Assembly (NCBI GenBank): GCA_030765065.1
Contig: CM060985.1
Location: forward strand, 8,618,001-8,682,000
Reading direction: 5' to 3'
Length of the DNA stretch: 64,000 nucleotides
Source: Deroplatys truncata
Taxonomy: Eukaryota > Arthropoda > Insecta > Mantodea > Mantidae
The notes beneath the pieces are model-generated. The model worked only from the letters and a program-made list of their open reading frames with translations, was not told the DNA's origin and did not search any database. Shown in pieces: positions 35,920 to 45,700 of the stretch (within the stretch, counting starts at the first letter, position 1; every line of letters starts with the position of its first letter). The position numbers and the translations under genes were made by a program.

Positions 35920-36748
35920 TCTGATGTGTTACACTCACATGACTTTCTCTACTCTTGTACAAACTATTTTTACAAATGCTTATTCTCCATATGCTTCATG
36001 TTAATCGAGATGTTAATCTTATTGCTAATTTTATTGTAGATGCAAGGGGAATATGGTAGGCTTTAAGCGATAGTCAAATATTTTAAGAGCTGATTGCTAT
36101 GTGGAGTATTCCATTCTCTTTGCATTACCAGGACCAGAAAAAAAAAAAAATGAATAACGAATTTGAGAAAAAGTATAAGTATTGGAAAATTTAAGGGGAT
36201 AACAAGCAATATCTCGAAAATGGTTCACTCAACAAAAAAATGTATATGACAATTTGTGTATTTTAATGCGATATACATTTTTTGTGTAGTAAAATTTTGT
36301 CTATCTCTTATGGTTTACCAGTTATGCAAAAGTCGTTCACAATGAAGAATACTTTTGGAGAAATTCGCAGAAAATTCAAGATATACATTTCATTTGTCAT
36401 GAAAATATCTTAAATATATGATATTTTAATCAAAATCGTTAGAGCCATTTTTGAGAAAATTAAAATGTTTGAAAAATGTTCCATGTAAAGGGTAATCTGG
36501 GGTGGGGGGATGTTCTTGAAAACCTTCGTGTCGCATCTCTGGAAGATACTGAACCTAAATACTAAGTTTGGTGTTCATCTGACTGTTCGTTTATGAGTTA
36601 TGCTGTTCACAGACAGGGACATGTTTCCAAAAATGCTTTTTTTGATTCAGGGGGTCTCAAAACATGTATTTCCGACGAAATCTCGGTATCGAATTTTTGG
36701 GTGGAATGCAATACTTCCCCTACTTACTATACGTAGTAGAGAAAGTAA
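35920..36748 (-). repeat. Family A copy, reversed, near full length (829 bp)
   Basis: It starts tctgatgtgttacactcaca, then tgactttctctactcttgta, and ends tacttactatacgtagtaga followed by gaaagtaa. It matches 36803-37690 in reverse over nearly its whole length, with scattered changes and indels. Confidence 0.9.
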
Positions 36749-36802
36749 TAAGTTATTGTAAACAATACAGGGTAGACAAATTGAAGTGGATGTAACATCA
36801 TA

Positions 36803-37690
36803 TTACTTTCTCTACTACGTATAGTAAGTAGGGGAAGTATTGTATTCCACCCAAAATTTTGATACCGAGATTTCACCGGAAATACATGTTTTGAGACCCC
36901 CTGAATAAAAAAAAAGCATTTTTGGAAACATGTCCGTGTGTGTGTCTGTGAACAGCATAACTCAGAAACGAACAGTCGGATAAACACCAAACTTGGTATT
37001 TGGGTTCAGTATCTTCCAGAGATGCGACACAAAGGTTTTCAAGAAAATCCCCCCACCCCAGAGTACCCTTTACATGGAAGATTTTTCGAAAATTTTAATT
37101 TTCTCAAAAATGGTTCTAACGATTTTGTTTAAAATATCATACGTTTAAGATATTTTTATGGTAAATAAAATGTATATCTTGAATTTTCTGGGAATGTCTC
37201 CAAAAGTATTCTTTATTGTAAACAACTTTGGCATAACTGGTAAACCATAAGAGATAGACAAAATGTTACTACACAAAAAATGTAGATCTCGTTAAAATAC
37301 ACAATTTATGTCATATACATTTTTTTTGTTGAGTGAACCATTTTCGAGATATTGCTTGTTATTCCCTTAAATTTTTCAATACTTATTTTCTCAAATGGGA
37401 ATTTGTTATTCATTTTTTTTGTCTTGGATATGCAAAGAGTTATAATCTGTGGCAAAGGGAATGGTGCTGCACCTAGCAACCAGCTATTAAGAGATATGTA
37501 TGTGCTTAAAGGCTACTGTTTTTCTATATTGCCCTTGTAAATATATTTTCCCCTACATCTACAAGAAAATTAGCAATAAGATAGAGTTTGCAAATGTTTT
37601 TCTCGATTAACATGAACAAGATGGAGAATAAGCGTTTTAAAAATACTTTGTACAAGAGTAGAGAAAGTCATGTGAGTGTAACACATCAGA
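36803..37690 (+). repeat. Family A copy, direct, full length (888 bp)
   Basis: It starts ttactttctctactacgtat and ends agagaaagtcatgtgagtgt then aacacatcaga. The next copy begins three bases later. Only 54 bp separate it from the reversed copy ending at 36748. Open frames inside (for example 36938-37132) are fortuitous and not shared with intact reading frames in other copies. Confidence 0.9.
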
Positions 37691-37693
37691 TTT

Positions 37694-38537
37694 TTACTTT
37701 CTCTACTACGTATAGAAAGTAGGGGAAGTATTGCATTCCACCCAAAAATTCGATACCGAGATTTCACCGGAAATACATGTTTTGAGACCTCCTGAATCCA
37801 AAAAAAGCATTTTTGGAAACATGTCCGTGTGTGTGTGTGTCTGTGAACAGCATAACTCAAAAACTAACAGTCGGATAAATACCAAACTTGGTATTTACGT
37901 TCAGTATCTTCCAGAGATGCGACACGAAGATTTTCAAGAAAATGCCCCCACCCCAGACTACCCTTTACATGGAACATTTTTCGAAAATTTTAATTTTCTC
38001 AAAAATGGCTCTAACGATTTTGATGAAAATATCATATGTTTAAGATAATGTCATGAGAAATGAAATGTATATCTCGAAATTTCTGGGAATGTCTCCAAAA
38101 GTATTCTTCATTATGAACGACTTTTGCATAACTGGTAAACCATAAGAGATAGACAAAATTTTACTACACAAAAAATGTAGATCGCATTAAAATACACAAC
38201 TTATGTCATACACATTTCTTTTGTTGAGTGAACCGTTTTCGAGATATTGCTTGTTATTTCCTTAAATTTTCCAATACTTATACTTTTTCTCAAATTCGTT
38301 ATTCATTTTTTTTATGTCCTGGACATGCAAAGAGAATGGAATGCGCCACATAGCAACCAGCGTTAAAATATTTGACTATCGCTTAAAAGCTACCATGTTC
38401 CCCTTGCATCTACAAGAAAATTACCAATAAGATTGACATCTCGATATCTCGATTAACATGAAGCATATGGAGAATAAACGTTTGTAAAAATACTTTGTAC
38501 AAGAGTAGAGAAAGTCATGTGAGTGTAACACATCAGA
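37694..38537 (+). repeat. Family A copy, direct, full length (844 bp)
   Basis: Head ttactttctctactacgtat, tail agagaaagtcatgtgagtgt then aacacatcaga. Strongly similar to the preceding copy, with small deletions in the last third. It abuts that copy head-to-tail. Confidence 0.9.
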
Positions 38538-38554
38538 TTTTTTTTAAAATATTC

Positions 38555-38705
38555 CAGCCTCCTGTATCCCTATCGTGCCCACAATGAAATGTTTTGCTAA
38601 TGTTTATCTCGATTAACGTGAAATTGATAGAAAATTAATGTTTTGCAATAATAGTTTGTAGATGATTGTCACCAGAGGAAATGATATTAACGTAACAAAT
38701 CAGAT
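38555..38705 (+). repeat. Family A tail fragment
   Basis: It contains gtttatctcgattaacgtga, a decayed middle, and aacgtaacaaatcagat, the family A tail. It ends about 80 bp before PGAM exon 4. Confidence 0.6.
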
Positions 38706-38782
38706 ATTTTGGGTTTGAACTGATATGTGAAGCCATCACTGACCGTGACAACACTTAATATCAGAAAGTGAAATATTTGCAG

Positions 38783-38949
38783 ATATATCAGATGAAGATA
38801 TTCTGAAACTGAACATACCAACTGGAATTCCATTTGTGTACGAACTGGATGAAGATTTGCAGCCGGTCGTATCACTCAAATTCCTGAGTGATGAGGAAAC
38901 TGTAAGGAAGGCTATGGAGAAAGTTGCTGGGATTGGTAAGAAGAGCGAG
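38783..38949 (+). CDS. PGAM: Phosphoglycerate mutase, exon 4
   Basis: Acceptor atatttgcag before 38783; the first two bases complete Asn198. It encodes residues 199-253, starting [20 protein letters not shown] (the conserved N-PTGIP--YEL block) and ending [20 protein letters not shown] then KSE. A strong donor (gtaagt) follows at 38950. The residue count (253) is already that of a full PGAM subunit, so only a few C-terminal residues are missing. Either a small last exon exists (a candidate is at 41821) or the frame reads on ten codons to TAA at 38980-38982. Confidence 0.93.
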
Positions 38950-38977
38950 GTAAGTTATGGGATATTTATGGTACTTA

Positions 38978-38983
38978 AATAAA
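38978..38983 (+). terminator. Possible polyadenylation signal for a PGAM read-through end
   Basis: AATAAA overlaps the TAA that would end the unspliced exon 4 frame. It would allow a short isoform ending in this position. It is only a hexamer match. Confidence 0.25.
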
Positions 38984-39738
38984 CCGCCTGCAAATCTTTG
39001 AATAAGAGTTAGATCATATTTTAAAACTTACTGTTGTGGCCATCCTGCAAAGGAAGTCCCTTCTTCTCTTACACTGGGCAAACTGTCGATAACTGCGGAT
39101 TGTGAAGGGCAAAGATCCTTTAATTCATGAGGCATTCTCTTGCTTAAACCAGCTTTAAAATGATAGTGCAGAAATGTTTTTGCTTCAGGTGCATTCTAAA
39201 CTCTGTTTCCTCTAAGCTAATATGAACCAGGGAACACCTTGCACCTCAACAGAGGTAAACTAGGGAGTGGTTTTGGGGGTTGGAAGCCCCCTTGCTAAAA
39301 AGCAAAAATGATAGCATCTTTCTAGGTTGACGGGAACAAGATACTTCCTAATTGTATCACTAGTAGCTGTGTATTTACGTCACAAGTCTTAGACATAGGT
39401 GACAGCAACAGAAACTGTATTTTAGATGTTAAGATATCGAGGTCATGTTTTCGTTCCAGTAGTTTCCAAATGAGTGCAATATTTCCCAGTTTAGAACGAA
39501 ACCATATTTTGTAGTGAAACAAAATGGTCTGTGTGATAACACATTTGATACTTAGAATACAAAAAAACAGCCTACGCTAATTTTAATTCCAATTGCTGCA
39601 TCCTAATCTGTGAATGTAAAATTGATTTATTTAAACACAACTCAGGATTAATCCATATTTATCATTTGACAAATTGTTTTAAAAAAGTATCCTCCTCCCC
39701 CCGTTAACATTTTTCTGGCTATGCCATTGCATCGACCC
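38984..39738. other. Nothing recognised
   Basis: AT-rich, no family signature. A reverse-strand frame of 66 codons (39522-39322) lacks supporting splice context or a recognisable domain. Confidence 0.45.
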
Positions 39739-40105
39739 TAGGAGGAATGGATGAGGAGAAGAAACTGCAGGAGGCCAGCCTATAGAGATGTGCAGAGGTC
39801 CTTAACAATACCAAGCCTTCCCTCTGGCAGAACTCGCTCTACCTAAGGTGGCTTAGAGAAGGCTGTCATCTGGCAGGGCCAAGAAGAACTTTCCAACAAG
39901 CATGCATTCACACCATCTGTCTGACACTGCACAACCCTAAGCCTACCTGAAACATGAAAGGAAGTGCACCCAAGCATTCACCTTGCCAACCAGGGAAAAC
40001 CATGAAAAATGCTTGGTCAGATCCAGGAATCAAACCCAGGATCTCTCAAATGTGCGCTTCTCACATTAAGATGGTGTCATCTTGCTTACTCCGCATGTAA
40101 ACATA
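39739..40105 (-). repeat. tRNA-derived SINE, family B, copy 2
   Basis: On the - strand it begins catgcggagtaagcaagatg, with a B box in tcctgggtttgattcctgg, then catggttttccctggttggc, and a body shared with 17379-17700. The low-coordinate end reads tcatccattcctcctaggg. Both copies are fairly old. Confidence 0.7.
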
Positions 40106-40320
40106 GGAAACTGTTACTCTGCATCCACTTTACCCTGATTGTTCATTCTATAAAGTGCACGTTTCGTAGTGTGAAGATGTCATAGCTGTGATTAAATTGT
40201 AACAACTTGCTCTCATACAAATAGTGTCAAAAACATGCAATTTAAAGTATTGTTACATTATATTTAACTTACAGTTACAGTGGTAAAAGAACTTTACAGT
40301 TTTAATTTCCTTACACTTAC

Positions 40321-40500
40321 ATCCATAAATTCAGATACGAGCTCCTCAATTTGTTGTATTGGTACAGCAAAAGGTGGTGTTAATCTGCTGTCAATCAGCA
40401 AGTAGTAAAGAACCTGCACGTGCCTTCTGTTACATGAGTCGAGTTCAAAGACAAGAACTAACCTCGCACATAATACTGTGGTGTCTCCACGTACTTGCAT
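40321..40500 (-). CDS. Possible exon of an unknown gene
   Basis: From an ATG at 40500 the frame is open for exactly 60 codons to a strong donor (gtaagt, with 40320 as its first base). The peptide starts MQVRGDTTVLCARLVLVFEL and includes HVQVLYYLLIDSRLTPPFAV then PIQQIEELVSEFMD. Composition is protein-like, with no low-complexity sequence, unlike most chance frames here. I do not recognise a family. No matching acceptor or second exon was identified downstream on the - strand, and no transposon motif is visible. It may be a first coding exon or chance. Confidence 0.3.
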
Positions 40501-41820
40501 TTTCTTGTGATTCTTCAAATATATGAAGATAAACTACTGTTTTAAATATGGAAATAATTTCTATTGCAATAACTGGTTATGCGGTAAATCAAGGAGAAGA
40601 CTAGATGCACGTGCTTTTGTTTACATGCGGAGTACAATAAGGGGAAACTGGGTATTGTAATAGACACTTGCACTGGCTTATGACACCTAAACACTCATAC
40701 ACAAGGCTGCACTGTGCATTTTAAACATAATACATTAGCTGTGTTGCAAAGACAGCTTTGGAAACCTCCACCCACATACATACATACATACATATACAAT
40801 TAGTGAGTGGACACTTTTTTCCCACATATCATGTTAAGATATTTAAATGTGTGCCGCAACATTGTGAGCCAATCATCCATCAAATCAGAAACCACTTAAG
40901 TGCACAATAGAAACGTTTTCAGGAGAAACTGATATCTCTAGTACTTTTTCAAGCTCTTCACACCTAATGTAGTGCAAATGCCATTTTTACTAAATACTGT
41001 TATCACCAAAATCATTTTTAATACCACGCTTATAATGAAAAATGTTTTGCATTTAGTGCATTTTGAACCAATTATACTAAAAATACTATCATGGAGACAA
41101 AAAAAATATGACAAACTTACAAAATCAGTTTTATACTTTGCTTTGTGTATATTTTGGAAAAAAAGCGAGGCTTCAAATTTTATTTGTTAGTTTTTCTCTA
41201 AACACTTTTATGTCAGTGTTTTTTTTTTTTTCAACAAATACAACTTTATTTCTGCATTTCAACAATGCCCATTTCTTCCTCCAAGTAATCAAATTATTCT
41301 TCTTGTTCTTCTTCTTCATTCTGCAGCTCAGCCTCAGTCCAAAGCTTTGGAGTGTTAATCCTGTGGTATCCACTCAAACCTAACTGGTGGATGGCAACAA
41401 AGTTCATTTGGCTTGGATCTTATCGCTTTATCTGAAGGATAATGCAAGAAAAAGAGAACTTAATACATTTTCCTATTTTTTAAAAGCTATGTGAAAATAA
41501 CACAGAACATCATCCCAGTATCCTTTGCAGCTTATTTACATGAGAGTAATACTTTAATGACATGACACAGCTATTTAGCTCAGTTTTACTTCTTTTACTG
41601 CATTTTCATTCTCTTTCTGGTTGCCTGCAGCAATTATTTCATTTTCCCTGCTGTAATACTTTAGCAAATCACAAAGATTCGTTTAGCATGATGTAATATT
41701 GCTAAAAGACCCAAGGCTGATATTGTTGTGCATTTGGCAGTCTAAGGCATGTATGTACAGTGAGTAATTCTTTGTTCTCATCATCTTGGTGAACTAAGTA
41801 CTGCACTTATTTTACAACAG
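40501..41820. other. Nothing recognised
   Basis: Contains a (TACA)n run near 40774-40795 and a T-rich stretch near 41220. No gene, RNA or element ends identified. Confidence 0.45.
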
Positions 41821-41856
41821 GAAGGAGCACAGACTGACTCAGTACTATCAAAATAG
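41821..41856 (+). CDS. Candidate last exon of PGAM
   Basis: A good acceptor (cttattttacaacag) ends at 41820. In the frame left by exon 4 the next codons read EGAQTDSVLSK and stop with TAG at 41854-41856. This would give a 264-residue protein. The residues do not resemble the usual PGAM C-terminal tail, so this is only a possibility that fits the phase. Confidence 0.2.
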   Translation, partial: EGAQTDSVLSK

Positions 41857-41959
41857 GAGGAATCGGTATCAAAAAGCATTTCATCAGTGGATAGAGTTAG
41901 TGTGTTTTGTTGCGATGCTCCTCAAATATGGGGAGATGTGGTCAAAACCATATCCCCCC

Positions 41960-42130
41960 CCCCACCCCCGTCAGAATGTTGGTTTCTACTTATCAGCTCC
42001 TTAAGTTCACTTACCTGCATGGACATTGGTCCTATACATGGGCCAAAAAAATATGCCTCTCCAAGGGTAAGCTTGAACCCATGAACATTCTGAATGGGAA
42101 CTGTAACACTACGCCACTGTGCAGGGCAAT
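41960..42130 (-). repeat. tRNA-like SINE, another family
   Basis: On the - strand: cctgcacagtggcgtagtgt (A-box-like TGGCGTAGTG), ttcatgggttcaagcttacc (B-box-like GGGTTCAAGC), then a tRNA-unrelated part rich in ggcccatgtataggacc. Spacing between the boxes (about 35 bp) fits a tRNA-type promoter. No second copy was seen in the window. Confidence 0.4.
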
Positions 42131-43018
42131 AATAAACCAAAAATACTCTGATATTCATGGAAATGGCAGAAGTATTTGTGCAACTCCAAATTCTGAAAGG
42201 CAGAAAGGATTATCCAAACAATGAAATAATTAAGTTCATCTGTGAATCGTATTCTGTTCTAGAAGGCACGTTTTATTTATTCACAACTCCAGCCATCAAA
42301 GTCCATGACCCCTTGGTTAATAATTTTTATACAATCTCAGCAGATGAAATTTTGAAGTGTCATACTTTCTCTTTGGTCCCCATTAATTATTTAATAAGAT
42401 AAAGACTACATAGCTGTCACATAATACAGAAAAGCCCCTGACATCAATATACAAAGAAATTGGTAAATATGAACATTCACCATTCCACCATGTTAATCAT
42501 CTGTAACCATCGAGAAAAATATTCTTCTCAGTTGATAATTTTAAATAGTAATTTCATTACTGTTAGCTCGACACAATTTCCTCTCTACATAATGGTTTTT
42601 TCCTTTCATTTGTACAGCTCCTTTAACTCTGGGGTCATATCATGCGATTTAACTTTAGAAACAACTAACTTGTTGACTGTAAGTTTTAAACTGTTTGTAT
42701 TTACTAATTTTCATTTGGAAACGCATTCACACTTCCAGACACTGCAGAGGGTTTCATAATAAACATTCCCCCACCCCAGCCAGGAATCAAACCTGCGAGG
42801 AGCCAGATTGCTGACCACAGAGGCCGTCTATAATTATTCAACATACACTGGTAATGAACATGGGGGACTTGTCATTTCTACGCTATTTTCAGCATTGCTC
42901 CAACCAGGTTAGTCCCCCCACCACGTGAGACTACCAGCTTATCATATACAAGACACAACGTAGTGGCTCTTGCATTACCAACCAAAGAAACATCAATGCG
43001 GTGAGTGTACAACAGATC
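42131..43018. other. Mostly unrecognised; one tRNA-like head
   Basis: At 42765-42830, read on the - strand, ctctgtggtcagcaatctgg is followed by cgcaggtttgattcctggct. These are A- and B-box-like words in SINE-like spacing. The rest shows nothing I can name. Confidence 0.35.
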
Positions 43019-43205
43019 ATAAAAGCAGCCACACAGCAATGTATGCAGAAACACATTTTTGTGCCTGAAGTAGATCTAGCACGTATTATGAGTTACAATT
43101 ACAAAACTTGGTATTCTTCTGAACAACTTTGATGTAACAAAAAGCTTTTTTTTTAAGAAATTCATATTTATATTCATGGAAACTGAAAATATGTACACCC
43201 TAAGA
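43019..43205. repeat. Left arm of a long inverted repeat
   Basis: aatgtatgcagaaacacatt, agatctagcacgtattatga, acaattacaaaacttggtat and tcatggaaactgaaaatatg are the inverted counterpart of 46575-46765. The arms have diverged and lie 3.4 kb apart. Confidence 0.6.
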
Positions 43206-43574
43206 CAAAAAATTGAACATACTCTTAAAGCATATATTAAATCCAAATCATTTTTGTAGCCAGTTCACAAGGTATCTCAGGATGCATGCCTTTAGCTTCG
43301 TTCTATTGTCACCTTTAATATTGAGTCCAAGTTGCTGAGTATTCGCTGACAACCGAGCGGTTATAAGCAGGTACATAGCAAGAGGCCGTTCGTATCTTTA
43401 GATTTTTTTTTTGGCAGAAAAATGCAATGTTTGTTATGCATATTTCTTTCCAATTGCTAAGGCTTATTTGATTTCAAGGCATTTGTGCTCACATACAAAA
43501 ACTGAAATACACTCCTGTTCGTTTTCAAACTAAATATGAAATAAGTAAATATTACATTCCTGAATGAAAAAGCA

Positions 43575-44460
43575 AATAAAAATAGAAATACACTTAATAC
43601 TGGGTGTGTAAACCCCCTACTTCTATTACTGCCCTCATTCTATAGGGCATGGATGATATCAAATAACAAGTAAAATTTTCATGAGAGCATGCTTGCTCCT
43701 GAGCATTCAATCCCACAGGATTTGTCTTGCAGGCCAATTCAACTCCAAAAATTTCTTTACCTCTGCCCACACACTTTCAATAGAATTCAAATCTGGTGAG
43801 CAAGGAGGCAATCAATCACTATGATATCTTGCCTTTGTGAGAACCAGTTTGAAACCTGCTTAATCATTCCATTGGGATATCTGGTCCTTAAGAAGAAACC
43901 ATGATGCTTTTATACTGCTGGCTATTTAATGTGCCAAGGTGCCACAACACACTTAGACCATCTCATGACATTCAACACAACACGGATACGCAACCTTGGC
44001 AATCCATTTGTGCCGTAATGTTTTCCTCTGGGTGGTAGACAATAATTCCCCCCCCCCCTATTTGTAGATGGAAATATCACGTCGTCTGTGAATATAACCA
44101 TATTGCAGTTATGGTTGAGAAATGCAAGGCGACAATCTGTGCTCATCTGTAAGGTGCTGCTTCTAAAGGCTGTGAGGTTCAACTCAGGGAATTTAGAATT
44201 ACCTCTATTACAGACACATGCTGGAAAGGATTGCTATCTGCCTCTTCTAGAAGTGCAGTGTCCTGCTGAGGAGTGGACAAATGTTTTCCCAAAGCAGGTC
44301 AACGATGAACAATCCCTTCCCTGGATAACTGCACCCACCTCGTAGCTGACAAATACTGGGACTTCCAATGTTCTGGTAGCCTGAGATGCAGAGTATCCAG
44401 CAACATAAGGAGAGATCTCCTTGCAGCTTTGTATTTGTGTGTGCTCAGCCATAGCAAAAG
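43575..44460 (-). pseudogene. Tc1-like transposase, inactivated
   Basis: On the - strand from about 44451: MAEHTQIQSCKEISPYVAGY and, with frame changes, SASQATRTLEVPVS, RWVQLYREG, and PQQDTALLEEAD. These resemble the N-terminal helix-turn-helix and linker of Tc1-type transposases. Farther along, LAFLNHNCNMVIFTDDVIF carries the first catalytic Asp region (FTD). Then VSVLC, LSVLWHLGTLN and the stretch around 43800 follow in the expected order. There are many stops and frameshifts. The mariner at 44463 lies directly against its N-terminus. Confidence 0.55.
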
Positions 44461-44462
44461 TA

Positions 44463-45700
44463 GTACGAGGGGCACTATGTTGTAGGTGCCATCTGACGTT
44501 TCCAATGGAAAGTTTGACATTTTTGACCATAATCTACTTCAAACATTTTGTCAATAGACCGTCATTTGTTTTGTTTACACTAACTTGAAAATTGTGTGTC
44601 AACAAAAACATGGAATTAACTCGTGAAAATGTTTGTGCAATGATTTATTAAGACTTTCGACGTGGATTATCAAGACAAGAGTGCATTGATCAACTACTTC
44701 CACATTTGGCGACGAAGCTCCATCCTTTGCCACTGTGAAACGCTGGTATAACAAATTTAATCGTGACTGCCGTTCGCTCAATGATGAAGTTCGTGAAGGT
44801 TGTCCGAAATCAGTTGTTTTGCCAGAAAACATTGATGCTGTACAAAAACTAATAATGAAAGATCGTCATGTGACATATTGTGAGATTGACGCAACCATAT
44901 GCATTAGTTCCACCAGCATATATAAAATATTGCATGATTATTTAGCCGTGAAAAAGGTTTGCTCTTGTTGGATCCCACATAATTTGATGCAATCTCAAAA
45001 AGATGCATGTGTTGATTGGTGTACAAAAATGCTCAAGAAATACAATGGCAGTGCCTTAATAGACGTATATAAGATTGTAACAGGTAATGAATCATGGATC
45101 TATGTGTATGAGCCGGAACGTAAACAGCAGTCGACTGTATGGGTGTTTCAAGATGAAGCAAATCCAACAAAAGTTGTTTGCACTCGAAGCACTTTGAAGC
45201 AAATGGTCGCCTGCTTTTTCAGCAAAACTGGCCATGTGGTAACAATGCCTTTAGAGGGAACGTAAAACAGTCAATGCCGAATGGTACACAACCATTTGTT
45301 TACCGGAAGTCTTCGGTGAAGTAAGGAAAACCAACAAGAACCATAGGGATCGTTCTTCATCAAGACAATGCGAGCGCACACACATCTCGTCTAACAACAG
45401 AGTATTTGAAGGATCAAAAATTAGAATTGAAGGGTCATCCACCATACAGTCCAGATTTGGCACCCAATGACTTCTTTTTGTTCCCGAACATCAAGAATAA
45501 ATTGCGTGGACAACGATTTTTGTTGGCAGAAGAAGCCGTTGATGCCTTGAAAAACCATGTTTTGGAGGTGTCTCAGGAAGACTGGAATAAATGCTTTGAC
45601 AAATGGTTCAAACGGATGCAAAAGTGTATTGATCATAAAGGAGAATATTTTGGTTTAGTTTTTCACTTTAGAATTCTTACTATTATGACATTTATTTTGA
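44463..45700 (+). pseudogene. mariner transposase, inactivated
   Basis: A mariner-type 5' end (TA then cgaggggcactatg) stands at about 44462. The protein begins at 44611, MELTRENVCAMIYYDF-like with a stop in place, and shifts frame near 44712. It continues VKRWYNKFNRDCRSLND, then TGNESWIYVYEPERKQQ, where the usual TGDESW has Asn in place of the first catalytic Asp. After another shift near 45262 it reads HQDNASAHTSRLTTEYL and HPPYSPDLAPNDFFLFPNIK, with the second and third catalytic Asp kept (D34D spacing of mariners), and KNKLRGQRF. The 3' terminal repeat could not be found. It is dead, but only moderately decayed. Confidence 0.9.

Larger units (their letters stand above)
34218..38782 (+). 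other. PGAM intron 3, built almost wholly of family A repeats
   Basis: 4.56 kb between donor gtgagc and acceptor atatttgcag. At least six family A segments lie end to end with orientations -, +, -, +, + and a + tail, listed separately. Almost nothing of it is unique sequence apart from the first 250 bp and last 80 bp. Confidence 0.85.

Noticed and set aside
36938-38048. Frames of 64-105 codons in the family A copies
   Set aside because: They begin and end differently in each copy, include stops in sister copies and show no domain; I see no sign of a family A protein.
39322-39522. 66-codon reverse-strand frame near PGAM
   Set aside because: No start or splice context and no recognised motif.
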